From Chondromyces crocatus (GTDB taxonomy: Bacteria > Myxococcota_A > Polyangia > Polyangiales > Polyangiaceae), in contig NZ_CP012159.1 in assembly GCF_001189295.1 (NCBI RefSeq), positions 3,980,973 through 4,044,972 of the forward strand: a DNA stretch of 64,000 bases. The letters are read 5' to 3'. How positions within the stretch are numbered: position 1 is the first letter of the stretch; every line of letters begins with the position of its first letter. Of this stretch, positions 44,144 to 53,559 are shown piece by piece. A program made the position numbers and the translations under genes. The notes under the pieces are model-generated. The model was given only the letters and a program-made list of their open reading frames with translations, ran no database searches and was not told the origin of the DNA.

Positions 44144-45876
44144 CGATACACCACACGCGTGTTGGTTCCGGTCACCGTGAGCTGCGTGAACGAGTTGAGC
44201 GACACGTAGGAGGCGAGCATCTCGTTGATGATGCTCGCGAACAGGTACATGTCACCTTCGCCGACGAAGCCGCCCTCCTCGAGCTCGAGTTCTGCTGCGA
44301 TGCCTCGGACTGGTGCGCCGCGGTAGAGGCGATCCGTCGGGCGCACGCGGATCGACTTCATGGCGGCGAGCCGGAGCTGATTGGCGCGAGCCGCCTGACG
44401 GTCCACGACAGCCTGGAAGTTGTAGAGGTCGACGGTCGCTCGCAACACCTCGAGCTCGGCGATCGAGCGGTAGCTCATGGCCATGTGGGCGAGCACGCGC
44501 CACTGCATCTCGCGGCCGACAGGTGGGGGGAGGGGAGAGGTGACGCCCGTGAGGTTGGTGAAGGTGGCCACGGCGGGTGAGGTCGCGGTCGGTACGCGCA
44601 AGTCGCCCAGCTTGAGCTGCGCTGGGAGGCGGCGGTTCGTGCTCGTCGCCTCGATGCTGATGACGTCGAACTCCGGCAGCGTTCCAGCGTCCTGCGGCGA
44701 ACCGAACGACATGTAGATGTCGACACCATCGCCAACGGCAGCCGGCCGGAGGTGCGTCTGGTAGAAGACCGCGCGCGACGCCGCGTCTTGATCGAGCTCG
44801 TGCTGGAAATCGAAGAAGGAGGGGATCTCGACGCGCTGGCTCGTGCGGCGCGCGATGCCGACGACCTTGTCGACGCTGTAGATCTCGAACGCCTGCGGTG
44901 TCGAGCCAGCCGGTCGGCAGAGGTACTCGTGCTTGGTGGGCTCCGGCTTGATGGGATCACTGGTGTGGTCGAAGAGGTTGACCACGGGTGAGCAGAAGAG
45001 GCGGAGGTTGTCTTTGGCGACGCGCGTGCCGGGAGGCAACCCGTCCCTGAACTGGAGGAGGATCGCGAAGCGATCGGTCACACGATCGGGCGGGAGCGCT
45101 TCGAGGCCGGTGACATCGAAGAACGCGAACTTCTGCGGGAGCGTGAAGTACTCCTGGAGGAGCCGGAAGCCTGGATAGACGGTCTTGGGGTAGGGGATGA
45201 GCGCCTGCTGCTCGGCGAATCCGACCATCTGGATCGCCTTCGCCGGGAGGGTGGCCACGGTGGTATCGCGGCCGCTGCCGTCCACGGAAGCGAGCGCGAC
45301 GCTCTCGACGTGGGCTGCGATCCAGAGCCGGAGATCATCCTGGAGCCGTCGCTCGCCGTGCAGATAGAAGCGGACGGAGCTGAGTGCGAGCGCGGGCAAA
45401 GCCACACCGCCCGTCACCTTCAGCTCGATGCGCAGCGTCTGCGCGAGCTGGGCTCCCGTATCGACACGTACGTCTTCCACGGCGAGCGGCAGCAGCTCCA
45501 CGTCTTGCGTGGTTCTGAAGCGGCACGAGACGCTATCAACGGGGACCGAGCCCACTTCGGCACCGCGCGCGACGACGAGTCGTTCGCGGACGACGTTGGG
45601 CAGTGGGGTGAACTCCACGATGGACGTGGCGGGGAGCTGCCGCAGGTAGTGGGGGAAGAGCAGCGCCGCAACCGAGTGAATGACCTCCGGAAGCTCGTCA
45701 TCCAGCTTCTGCCGGATTTTGCCGGTCAGAAAGGCGACACCTTCGAGGAGGCGCTCGACGTCCGGATCGCCACCTCGCTCGGCCAGCATGGGGGCGATGC
45801 CCGGATATGCAGCAGCGAACTCGCGGCCGATCTCGCGGAGATAGGTCAGCTCATCCTGGTAGTACTTGTTAAACAT
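44107..45876 (-). CDS. tssF: Type VI secretion baseplate subunit TssF
   Basis: 589 residues from the ATG at 45876; the frame is open to 46179 but overlaps tssE in that part. The N-terminus, FNKYYQDELTYLREIGREFA, with FAAAYPGIAPMLAERGGDPD and DVERLLEGVAFLTGKIRQKLDD, is diagnostic for TssF. GRDTTVATLPAK and EVLRATVDLYNFQAV lie further on. It forms the baseplate wedge with TssG. The gene lies 32 bp after tssE and overlaps tssG. Confidence 0.97.
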   Translation of the reverse strand: MFNKYYQDELTYLREIGREFAAAYPGIAPMLAERGGDPDVERLLEGVAFLTGKIRQKLDDELPEVIHSVAALLFPHYLRQLPATSIVEFTPLPNVVRERLVVARGAEVGSVPVDSVSCRFRTTQDVELLPLAVEDVRVDTGAQLAQTLRIELKVTGGVALPALALSSVRFYLHGERRLQDDLRLWIAAHVESVALASVDGSGRDTTVATLPAKAIQMVGFAEQQALIPYPKTVYPGFRLLQEYFTLPQKFAFFDVTGLEALPPDRVTDRFAILLQFRDGLPPGTRVAKDNLRLFCSPVVNLFDHTSDPIKPEPTKHEYLCRPAGSTPQAFEIYSVDKVVGIARRTSQRVEIPSFFDFQHELDQDAASRAVFYQTHLRPAAVGDGVDIYMSFGSPQDAGTLPEFDVISIEATSTNRRLPAQLKLGDLRVPTATSPAVATFTNLTGVTSPLPPPVGREMQWRVLAHMAMSYRSIAELEVLRATVDLYNFQAVVDRQAARANQLRLAAMKSIRVRPTDRLYRGAPVRGIAAELELEEGGFVGEGDMYLFASIINEMLASYVSLNSFTQLTVTGTNTRVVYRWEPKSGSLTLI

Positions 45877-45908
45877 CCGCTTGAGCCTGGGCCAGTTGCG
45901 CTGGTCAC

Positions 45909-46328
45909 TTACGCCATCTTGACGTTGCCACTGTGATCCACCGAGGCTCCGAACCGAAGCTGCTGGCGCCGGCCATCGGGGAACTGAATCTGCGCGGTGA
46001 TCTCGAACTCGAGCACCATGGCTTGCGCTGCGTCGTTTCTGAGCTGACGCACCTGCACGTTCTTCAAGCGCGGTTCGTACTGCTGAAGGCTGTTCTTGAT
46101 CGAACGTTGCAGCAGACCGATCGCATCCGGAAACTCGTGCAGGACCTCGGAGACCTCCATGAGGCCGTAGTCCGGGCACGTGAGAGAACTCCCCTGGCGG
46201 GTGTTCAGCATGTTCTTGAGATGCGAGATGATCGCAGTCTCCAGATCCTGATCACGCCAGGTGTGTCGTTCGTTCGAGTGTGGATCCGCAGCGTGCACGA
46301 TGCGGGTGAGGAGCGAGGCACCGGCCAC
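45909..46328 (-). CDS. tssE: Type VI secretion baseplate subunit TssE (gp25-like)
   Basis: 139 residues, probably from a GTG at 46328. The gp25/lysozyme-like fold is seen in AIISHLKNMLNTRQGSS, PDYGLMEVSEV and RSIKNSLQQYEPRLKNVQV. It ends with a beta-rich segment, LEFEITAQIQFPDGRRQ. TssE initiates sheath polymerisation at the baseplate. It lies 58 bp after the second hcp gene. Confidence 0.95.
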   Translation of the reverse strand: MAGASLLTRIVHAADPHSNERHTWRDQDLETAIISHLKNMLNTRQGSSLTCPDYGLMEVSEVLHEFPDAIGLLQRSIKNSLQQYEPRLKNVQVRQLRNDAAQAMVLEFEITAQIQFPDGRRQQLRFGASVDHSGNVKMA

Positions 46329-46386
46329 CGAAGGAGCTTACTCTCTCCCTGAAACGAGCGGAAGGCGAACGACCACGAGACGCATT

Positions 46387-46872
46387 TCAGCGTGGCATCG
46401 CCCAGTCATCGGCAGCGGAGATGTTCCCTTCGAGCCACGTCCAGGAGATCTTCTCGTACGTGAAGGCGATCTCTTCACGGGCCGGGAGTCGGGCCGTGTG
46501 AGGGTTCTTCGAGTTCGGCATCCGGTAGTCGATGCTGCTGATGTTGGCGTTCGTCAGGGAGACGGCGAAATGGGGCCGTTCGACGCCAGTCCTGTCGGGC
46601 GTGTAGAACTGAAGATCGACGCTCGATAGGTTTTCGTTATTACAGAGAACTGAATAGAGGAGGGGGCTGGAGCGATCGACTTCCTTCGTGATGACGAAGG
46701 GCATGTGCATCCGCTTGCCCATCGGACGACCGCTCGCGGGATCACGCGGTCCCACCACCATGTGGTGAGCAGCAATCACCGCGATCGTCCCCTCACGCCC
46801 CTTCTGCGTCACGGAGCCAAGGATCTGGCCTTGCCGCGATGCGTTGAGCTTGAGGTAGGCATTCAGGGCCAT
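46387..46872 (-). CDS. hcp: Hcp (TssD) tube protein, copy proximal to tssE
   Basis: 161 residues. Starts MALNAYLKLNASRQGQILG, has GREGTIAVIAAHHMV, GKRMHMPFVITKEVDRSSP and ends with FTYEKISWTWLEG, all Hcp-family features. Hexamers stack into the inner tube and may carry effectors. It is clearly paralogous to the copy at 47026-47526, but the middle (SSVDLQFYTPDRTG) and the loop residues differ. A terminator lies upstream, so transcription from the first hcp would be partly cut before this gene. Confidence 0.96.
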   Translation of the reverse strand: MALNAYLKLNASRQGQILGSVTQKGREGTIAVIAAHHMVVGPRDPASGRPMGKRMHMPFVITKEVDRSSPLLYSVLCNNENLSSVDLQFYTPDRTGVERPHFAVSLTNANISSIDYRMPNSKNPHTARLPAREEIAFTYEKISWTWLEGNISAADDWAMPR

Positions 46873-46950
46873 GTGTGAGCCCTAGTGTACAGCATGCGGA
46901 CCATTTCGGCTGCAAGCCGTCGACAGCCAACGACATTTGCAGACCATGGA

Positions 46951-46978
46951 AAAACAACGGGCGGCCCGAGAGCCGCCC
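46951..46978 (-). terminator. Intrinsic terminator between the two hcp genes
   Basis: On the minus strand a perfect 7-bp stem GGGCGGC/GCCGCCC (46978-46972 and 46965-46959) with a 6-nt loop is followed at once by GTTGTTTTTCC. It lies 48 bp after the stop of the upstream hcp. Confidence 0.87.
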
Positions 46979-47025
46979 ATCGTCGCATTCGATGACCTGC
47001 CGCTCGAGGCGGCAGCGTCATGAAA

Positions 47026-47526
47026 TCACACCGGCGCGCGCCAGTCGTCGGCAGCCATGATGCCGCCGTCCTTCCAGGTCCACTCGATCTTCTCGTACGT
47101 GAAGGCAACCTCCTCGTACTCGGCGAACTTCATGAGCTCCGGGTGCTTGTTGTTGGGCATCCGGAAGTTGATCGAGGCGATGTTCGCGTTGGTGAGGCGA
47201 ATGCTGTAGTGCTGGACCTCGGAGCCGGCGCCACGGGCGGCCGTGATCTGGGGCGTCCAGAAGTCGATCGTGAGATCGATGATGTTCTCGTTGTTGGTGA
47301 GCACGTTCAGGAGGAGCGGCGACGACTTGTCGAGCTCCTTGGTGATCACCAGCGGCTTGTGCATGCGCTTCCCGCTGGGGAGGCCGCTGGCCGCGTCACG
47401 GGGGCTCACGATCTCGTGGCTGACCGCGATCACCATGATCGAGTCCTCACGCCCCTTCTGGATGACGGAGCCCTTGATCTCGCCCTGGGTCTGGCCCTTC
47501 AGTCGGAGGTACGCATTAAGTGCCAT
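47026..47526 (-). CDS. hcp: Hcp (TssD) tube protein, first gene of the operon
   Basis: 166 residues. Starts MALNAYLRLKGQTQGEIKG, with GREDSIMVIAVSHEIV, GKRMHKPLVITKELDKSSP and FTYEKIEWTWKDGG. GAAGGGG lies upstream of the ATG. It is the first gene of the minus operon and is followed by an intrinsic terminator, which should make it much more abundant than the genes behind it. That fits the need for many tube subunits. TssB and TssC, often upstream, are not here. Confidence 0.96.
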   Translation of the reverse strand: MALNAYLRLKGQTQGEIKGSVIQKGREDSIMVIAVSHEIVSPRDAASGLPSGKRMHKPLVITKELDKSSPLLLNVLTNNENIIDLTIDFWTPQITAARGAGSEVQHYSIRLTNANIASINFRMPNNKHPELMKFAEYEEVAFTYEKIEWTWKDGGIMAADDWRAPV

Positions 47527-47969
47527 TGTCGTGTGCCCCTTCCCTACTTCGACTCTTCGCCTGGACTCAGTCTACGCCCTATGCGCGCTGGCAGACGCTT
47601 CGTCCTTTCGGGACTATGGAACTACGGCAGTTGATGCTGCCGGCCTTTGGATGCTTCCAAAAGGCGAACAAGACTTCTCGCAAATCTCTGTAGGCGTCAA
47701 GGCTTTCCTCCACCTCCCTTCCTTGTCGGATATGTCGATGTTCAGGGGTCTCGACGAATGGGGGGCGGGTGGCCCGAAGCGAGCTGCAATGGCGCTCGAC
47801 CTGCGTCGTGGTGTTCGGAGATTCGCCGGAACGAGAGCCTCCTTCGTCCGCTGATCTGCTGGGCGTCGAGCATCGCGGATGGGGATCTCTCTCAACGGGT
47901 GGGTCCCTCGAGCCAAGTCTCACTCTCACGAGTTGGCCCTTCGTGCTCGGGCCGTGGTACGAAGGAGAC
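47527..47969. other. 443-bp divergent promoter region of hcp and a lipoprotein gene
   Basis: No gene is supported. The stretch is somewhat richer in A/T than its surroundings, as expected for promoters. A sigma-54 -24/-12 pair (TGGCAC-N5-TTGC) was looked for on the minus strand and not found. Confidence 0.5.
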
Positions 47970-48890
47970 GTGAGTCTCTCTCGCTTCGGCGTGGTTTCTG
48001 CGACCTGTGCGCTCATGTTCTCGCTCGCGGGATGTGGTTCCTATCCTGATCAGCCGCAAGGTCAGGCGAGGACGCGAAAGCAGAGCCCGATCCCCGTCTG
48101 CACGACGCCACTCGAGCCCGTACAGCGGAGCGCCAGCGGTCGATCGATCGTGCGCACCCTCGATCCCGAGCAGTGGATGGGTGTCGTCTCCCCGGGGTAC
48201 TCGGAGGATCGCGGGGTGGGGCCGACCGATACCGACTGCACTGGTCATTACCTGTTTGCGAACGAGATGTTGCGGGGTGGAATCTCCGCGTCGGGGTGGC
48301 CACGGCGCGTGGACCCGGATGAGCTCGAGATCTCGGCCGGACCCGATGGGTTGCGGGTGCTCTGGCTGCGCACCCTCAAGTTCGAGAACGGCGACGAAGG
48401 CGGGCCTCTCGCACTCGTTCGCGCCGTGGACGATCGCGCCGAGGTCTACGGGATCGGTAGTCTTCGAGCGCCGCCGAAGGGGACGAGAATCACGCCCATG
48501 CGCCTCGGAAGTGACAATCTCGTGGTGGTCGAGGCGAAGCAATGCCCAGATCCCGATGATTGCAGGCAGCGCGCCCACTTCTATCTCGCGCGCCGCGGTC
48601 GTCTGTTCGAGTCGGCGCAGGTCGATCTGGAGCGGACGGCCGTGCTGCCGTCGCTCACCGAGCGCGGGTTGTACGCGAGGTACTCGTTGCGTACCGACGT
48701 GACGTACAAGCCGACAGGCATTCAGCTTCTCGAGCAGATTCAGGTGCGGATCATCAAGTACGAGGAAGGCAATCGAGACAGCGATCGCGAACTCCGCAAG
48801 GTGGAGTTCCAGCGATTCCTGCGCGTTGAACGCGACACGCTGTTCTCGTCGAACGATCCGCTCTGGGAGCGTGTGGTCGGGCAAGACTGA
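47970..48890 (+). CDS. Hypothetical lipoprotein beside the type VI genes
   Basis: 306 residues from a GTG at 47970 with AAGGAG two bases ahead (short spacing); the frame is open from 47769. The signal peptide SRFGVVSATCALMFSLAGCG has lipobox SLAGC. The mature part has VRTLDPEQWMGVVSPGYSED, ELEISAGPDGLRVLWLRTL and VVVEAKQCPDPDDC and then YLARRGRLFESAQVDLE. It looks like a beta-rich periplasmic protein. No family is recognised. It stands between the two arms of the T6SS locus, divergent from hcp, and might serve it, but this rests on position alone. Confidence 0.82.
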   Translation: MSLSRFGVVSATCALMFSLAGCGSYPDQPQGQARTRKQSPIPVCTTPLEPVQRSASGRSIVRTLDPEQWMGVVSPGYSEDRGVGPTDTDCTGHYLFANEMLRGGISASGWPRRVDPDELEISAGPDGLRVLWLRTLKFENGDEGGPLALVRAVDDRAEVYGIGSLRAPPKGTRITPMRLGSDNLVVVEAKQCPDPDDCRQRAHFYLARRGRLFESAQVDLERTAVLPSLTERGLYARYSLRTDVTYKPTGIQLLEQIQVRIIKYEEGNRDSDRELRKVEFQRFLRVERDTLFSSNDPLWERVVGQD

Positions 48891-49286
48891 AGCGCTGCAG
48901 TAGAGGAGGGGGGCGGTCTCCTCGACGGGCAAGTTCGGGCGACGCTCCGACCGAGAATCTCTACGGGTGAGCGCTTCGTCTTCTTAAGCGTCGATCCTTA
49001 TCCGTGCGCTCCTCCGTGAGCGCACGGCCGGCATCAGCTCCGCTGGCGTGGCTTCAGCGGCGCGTTGCTCGGGCATGGGTCTGCTGGTGAGTTCTGCTGG
49101 GGAACGAGAGACGGCGTCCGAGCAAGAGAGTCAGCTCGCGAGCGCGAGCCACCGTCTCCGGTCACGCGAGGTGTTCGAAGGAGGTGAGCGAGTCTGAAGC
49201 GGAAGTTGGCGACTGTCGTCGTCGAGGGAGCGTCGCCGTGAGGCTGGGCGCGGTCGATGCGCGATGCCGTCGACCGCGATGACCTG
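48891..49286. other. 396-bp intergenic stretch
   Basis: A GAGGAG/CTCCTC hairpin (48903-48923) follows the lipoprotein stop but lacks a T-tract. The rest holds no supported gene, repeat or RNA feature that I can see. Confidence 0.45.
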
Positions 49287-49982
49287 TCACCAGCAGAAGA
49301 CGGCGTTCCCGTATCCGCAGTTGGGTCGCTGGAGCGCTGCATACGCCAAGCCGACGCCAAGGCCAACGAAGAAGCCTGGCAGTGCACCTGCCGTGATCTG
49401 CAACCCGTCCTCGTACGGGCGAGAGTCCCCAGGACCGACGGCTCGTCCCACCGTGGTGAAGACCGAAGCCGTCAGGGGGACGGCGACGTTGCCAATGAAG
49501 GCACCCACGTTGAAGCGGCTACCGGAGTAACGGAAGGTGTCCATCAGGAAGATGCCCAGCCCCGTTCCCGTGGCGCCCCACGATGCAAAAGCGTGGGTGG
49601 AGGGGCCACCGAAGGTCTCGCAACCGGAGTTGGACACGCTGGCGATGGTTTGATCGACCGTGCATCCCGGTCGCACGCCCTCTGCAGCGTTTTTGATCGG
49701 GACCTCGACCAGAACGGTCGCCATCGCCATGGTGAGGGCAGGGGCGAGCATCGAGACATGCCAACGTCCCTTCCATCCGACCGTCGCCTCGGGGTCGCTG
49801 TAGTAGACCCGCGGCATCAGGAACACGGAGGATGTTCCAATCACCATGGCGATATCAGAGACCGTGCCCCAGTTCGAGTCTCGCTGGACCGATGGCACTT
49901 GCGCGGCCGCTTCGCGGGGAGCGAGGAGGCATGCGGTCACGGCCAGACAACTCGCTGCAACAACTTTGTCGCGGATTCGCAT
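49287..49982 (-). CDS. Membrane protein with PAP2-like PSTHA motif
   Basis: 231 residues from the ATG at 49982 (ribosome site CGAGG; an upstream start at 50042 is less likely). A signal peptide, VVAASCLAVTACLLAPREAAA, is followed by several hydrophobic segments. GGPSTHAFASWGATG recalls the PSGH motif of PAP2 phosphatases, but the third PAP2 motif with SRxxxxxH is not seen, only SRFNVGAF. It could be a PAP2 relative without activity, or a different family. It lies between the two T6SS arms and is on the tagH strand, 87 bp after the tagH stop, so the two may be co-transcribed. Confidence 0.8.
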   Translation of the reverse strand: MRIRDKVVAASCLAVTACLLAPREAAAQVPSVQRDSNWGTVSDIAMVIGTSSVFLMPRVYYSDPEATVGWKGRWHVSMLAPALTMAMATVLVEVPIKNAAEGVRPGCTVDQTIASVSNSGCETFGGPSTHAFASWGATGTGLGIFLMDTFRYSGSRFNVGAFIGNVAVPLTASVFTTVGRAVGPGDSRPYEDGLQITAGALPGFFVGLGVGLAYAALQRPNCGYGNAVFCW

Positions 49983-50069
49983 TCGAGAAGCCTCGCGTTC
50001 GGCTGCGCCGCCCGTTGGGCGGGGGGGGCGCGAGCGGGTCACTGGCGCCTGCTCCTTGACCTCGGGGCG

Positions 50070-51374
50070 CTAGCGCTTGACCGGATTCACATTGATCGAG
50101 AAGCGGCTCAGGTTCTTGCCTGCCGCCTCGCCGGACGACGAGTAGTCCTCGCCGGCTGTGGCAGCGTACGCGCGAGAGAACTGGGGGCCAAATATTATCA
50201 GGAAGGTCTCTTTATCCTCGCCCGAGTAGTCGCCATGTCGGAGCTCGTACAGCTTCCACAGTTCCTCGTAGCGGGTGGAGAACAGCCCACCCTTCTTGCC
50301 TCTTCGCTCGAGTTCGTCCTCGATTGCCTTGGGCGACAGCTTGACCAGAAGGGACTTGACCCCCTCCATGACGCCGTTGAGGAGGGCGACCTGGTGGCTC
50401 ATCACGTCGACGAAGATGTCGTACAGGTGACGGGCCGCGTCCTGTCCCCCCGCCGGTGAGAGCAAGAGCGCACCGAGCTCTTTCGCATCCTTGGCCGTCG
50501 CGACCCGGTCTTCCTGAGACGCTCGCTCCCTGGCCAGCACCTCGGCTTCGAACTCCTGGTAGCCATCACGAAGGCTCACGAAGCACTTCATGAAGACTTC
50601 CATCGTGTCGCGGAGCCTGCGCGCGAAGGTGAGGATTCCGGCGACATCGTCCGGGACCTTGGTCCCTGGGGCGAGGCTCCGGGCCAGCTCTGCCAACGCC
50701 ACGAGGGCCGCGTCCGCCGGGCGGAGCTCCCCGTGAGCGTGCGAGTCGACGCCATAATACTGAGAGATCTTCTGAAAATCGGGCTCGATGGTGACGTTCT
50801 GGTGCTCCTGGCACAGACGACGGAGATAGTTCTGCCTGACCTCGGGGGGCAAACGGGCCAGGTGGTCGTAGATGACCCGGTACACCGCACCCCAGGAGGC
50901 GCGGTAGGCCTCGATGTAAGGAACGAGCTGACGCACGTAAGCGTCCTCGGCGCCTGGCGCGACCTGCTTGGAGCGCTGGGCCATCAAGGCGGAGAGGCCA
51001 GCGCTCTCGACGTTGTAGTCGAGCACCGTGCCTTCCTTGATCTCTTCCCGCTTCTTGGGCGCTGCCTCCACCATGCTGAGGCGGATCACGATGGGGCCGA
51101 TCGTGATTTCCGGCGTCTGCGTGATCTCCACTGGCGTATCCCGAGCGAGCCGGTGACCCGCGAAGACCGTGCCGTTGGTGGAGCCCAGATCTCGGACGAA
51201 GAGCTGCCGGTCACGAACGTCGATGGCTGCGTGGAACTGGGAGACGTAGGGCCGATCGATGTGCAGATCGTTCAGCTGGTTGCGGCCGATACGGACGGGG
51301 AAGCGCTCGAATGTGTAGTCATGTTTGTCATTGGCCTGGGTGTCGATCACCCGGGCCGTGAGCGCCACCGGCAT
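50070..51374 (-). CDS. tagH: Type VI secretion-associated FHA protein TagH
   Basis: 434 residues from the ATG at 51374; a GTG at 51395 lies right against AGGAGG with no spacing. The N-terminal FHA domain has FPVRIGRNQLNDLHID, YVSQFHAAIDV and LGSTNGTVFAGHRL. The C-terminal half is the T6SS FHA-associated domain (TagH/ImpI C-terminal part): DIFVDVMSHQVALLNGVMEG and EERYEELW-type spacing near FSTRYEELWKLYELRHGDYS. In other systems TagH works with the kinase PpkA and phosphatase PppA in post-translational control; those genes are not in the window. Confidence 0.93.
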   Translation of the reverse strand: MPVALTARVIDTQANDKHDYTFERFPVRIGRNQLNDLHIDRPYVSQFHAAIDVRDRQLFVRDLGSTNGTVFAGHRLARDTPVEITQTPEITIGPIVIRLSMVEAAPKKREEIKEGTVLDYNVESAGLSALMAQRSKQVAPGAEDAYVRQLVPYIEAYRASWGAVYRVIYDHLARLPPEVRQNYLRRLCQEHQNVTIEPDFQKISQYYGVDSHAHGELRPADAALVALAELARSLAPGTKVPDDVAGILTFARRLRDTMEVFMKCFVSLRDGYQEFEAEVLARERASQEDRVATAKDAKELGALLLSPAGGQDAARHLYDIFVDVMSHQVALLNGVMEGVKSLLVKLSPKAIEDELERRGKKGGLFSTRYEELWKLYELRHGDYSGEDKETFLIIFGPQFSRAYAATAGEDYSSSGEAAGKNLSRFSINVNPVKR

Positions 51375-51601
51375 GCCCCGCAGACTAGCAGACACCCTCC
51401 TCGTATCGGGAGTGCCTCCGTCCGCACCGGCAAGCGAACACCCAGGTTGTGTGGGTCACGTCATCATGCGGCGCGTCATGCCAGGCCTTCTCGCCCCGGA
51501 AAGAGGAGCCTGGTCTCCAGTTCAGTGCGGCGGTGTTCTCGGACGGAGGCTTCGCGTAAAGTTGTCCGACTGTCCTACATAGTGCGACCCTTGGTCACAC
51601 G

Positions 51602-53455
51602 ATGAGCTTCGTCCACAAGATCCCTCCCATGGTCTCGGCCCTGGCGTTTGGTTACGGGGTTGGGATGGCGGCTCCGGATGCGGCGATCACGCCGGTACGG
51701 GCTGCAGTGACAGCATATGAGCACCAAGGGGGCGCTGTCGGAAGTGGAGCAGGGCGGACGGCGGCCACGGTGCGGCGAGCATCAGGGGGGCCGGAGTCCC
51801 GTGAGGTCGCGTTCCAGGTCCGAGGGAAGACGAATGACGCTTCGTCGCCGTCGGCGCTGCCGAAGCGTGAGTCGAGAGAGCTCGAGCGGCTTCGGGATGT
51901 GGATCCCAGAGGGCGTGACGAGGCGGCGGCGTGCTCGCTCGAGCGCCCGACCCATTCGCAGCCACCTCGATATGCCTCCGCTTCGGATGCCTTCGTCGAC
52001 GACGTCGAAGATCTCGACACGGCCAGCTCGGAGGCGCTCTCGCGGCTGCAGCTGCCCGACATCTCGCTGACCATGACCCGGCGCACCATCAAGTACGTGC
52101 GCTTCTTCACGCGGTCGGAGCGAGGGCGGGGGATGTTCGAGACCTGGCTGAAGCGCAGCGGCCGCTACCAGGACATGGTCCAGCAGACGCTGCGCGAGTG
52201 GCGCCTCCCCGAAGATCTGATCTGGCTGGCGATGATCGAGAGCGGCTTCGACGCGCGTGCCCGTTCGCCGGCTGGAGCCGTCGGTCTGTGGCAGTTCATG
52301 CCTGCCACGGGCGCCGTGTACGGCCTTCACCAGGATCGGTTCATGGATCTGCGCAAGAACCCGCGTCTGGCGACGCAGGCTGCTGCGCATCACCTGCGTG
52401 ATCTCCATCAGCGGTTCGGCGACTGGAACCTGGCGCTCGCCGCGTACAACATGGGCTACGAGCAGCTCCTCTCCAAGATCGACCGTTACAATACGGCGGA
52501 CTTCAACGAGCTCGCCCGGCAAGGGGCTCTGCCGCAGGAGACCGCGGCCTATGTGCCGAAGATCGCTGCGGCTGCGCTCGTCGCGAACAACCTGGAGCGC
52601 TTCGGGTTCGACGGCGTGAAGCTGGCCCGTCCCATCGACGCGGCCGAGATGGCGGTCCCGGCGGGGACGCCCCTGCGCACCCTGGCGAAGGCGGCTGGCG
52701 CCTCCACGGCGACCCTGCGCACCTTGAACCCCGACCTGCTCCAGGATCGTGTGCCTCCGGGTCGCAGCGACTACCTGATCATGATTCCGGCCGAGTCGCT
52801 GGCGCGTGCGCAGGCGTCTCTGCCGGCGCTGCTCGACACGGAGCCTCTGGCGACGAACGACGTCACCGTGCTCGATCCGGTCGATCTCCTCGGAGGTCGT
52901 GAGTTCACGCGCCAGCCGCGAGGGGAGGAGAGCCTCCTCTCCCTCTTGCCGAAGCCGAAGCGCCGTTCGCTGCGTGATCCGGTGGAGGCGCTGGTGCAGG
53001 ACATCCAGGGGGGGAGCGACGATGCCGAGGACCCCTCGCCGAGGCGTCGTTCGCGCGATCGACGCTCCCTGCTGATGTACAAGGTCGGGCCCGGGGATAC
53101 CCTCCTCGGCGTCGCACGGCAGTTTGCCGTGGATGTCGAGGACCTCGCGCGTGACAATGGTATGGACCCAGACGGGCGGTTGCGCGAGGGCGGGTTGTTG
53201 AAGCTGCGCGTACGGCAGGAGCTCGTCGACAAGATGGGGAGCGCTCCGGCACCCGAGGGCGACGGGGCAGCGACCGCCAAGGAAACCACCGCTTCGAAGA
53301 GCGAGCGATCGGCGCGTGGGACAGTCCCGGTACGCGCCGATGAGCCCACCCCGTCATCTACGGAGCGGCGCGTCGTACCCGCCGCCTCCTCGAAGGCACG
53401 GGAAGAGGCGGGCCGTAAGGATGCGAAGGAGCGCTCCAGGAAGAGCAAGAGCTGA
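51602..53455 (+). CDS. Membrane-bound lytic transglycosylase of the MltD type with LysM domain
   Basis: 617 residues from the ATG at 51602. A weak N-terminal hydrophobic segment is followed by a charged low-complexity linker. The transglycosylase domain (about 180-330) has catalytic Glu213 in AMIESGFDARARSPAGA, VGLWQFMPATGAVYG and LALAAYNMGYEQL. A central segment (PAGTPLRTLAKAAGASTATL) is a LysM-like repeat, and the LysM near 500-550 has YKVGPGDTLLGVARQFAVD. The C-terminus is a Lys/Glu/Ser tail. Such enzymes cut peptidoglycan; here it may open the wall for the T6SS trans-envelope complex. It is divergent from tagH and precedes clpV on the same strand. Confidence 0.92.
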   Translation: MSFVHKIPPMVSALAFGYGVGMAAPDAAITPVRAAVTAYEHQGGAVGSGAGRTAATVRRASGGPESREVAFQVRGKTNDASSPSALPKRESRELERLRDVDPRGRDEAAACSLERPTHSQPPRYASASDAFVDDVEDLDTASSEALSRLQLPDISLTMTRRTIKYVRFFTRSERGRGMFETWLKRSGRYQDMVQQTLREWRLPEDLIWLAMIESGFDARARSPAGAVGLWQFMPATGAVYGLHQDRFMDLRKNPRLATQAAAHHLRDLHQRFGDWNLALAAYNMGYEQLLSKIDRYNTADFNELARQGALPQETAAYVPKIAAAALVANNLERFGFDGVKLARPIDAAEMAVPAGTPLRTLAKAAGASTATLRTLNPDLLQDRVPPGRSDYLIMIPAESLARAQASLPALLDTEPLATNDVTVLDPVDLLGGREFTRQPRGEESLLSLLPKPKRRSLRDPVEALVQDIQGGSDDAEDPSPRRRSRDRRSLLMYKVGPGDTLLGVARQFAVDVEDLARDNGMDPDGRLREGGLLKLRVRQELVDKMGSAPAPEGDGAATAKETTASKSERSARGTVPVRADEPTPSSTERRVVPAASSKAREEAGRKDAKERSRKSKS

Positions 53456-53559
53456 TCCTGGAGATTCCAGGTCTCGTCGAACTTTCGAGGGAGGGGACGC
53501 GGAGCACCAGGCCGGCGGCGTCGACGGGGGGCTAGCCACTCAGCTAGCATGCCGCGCAT

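Noticed and set aside
46329-46386. Extra small gene between hcp and tssE
   Set aside because: Only 58 bp lie between the stop and start; no frame fits.
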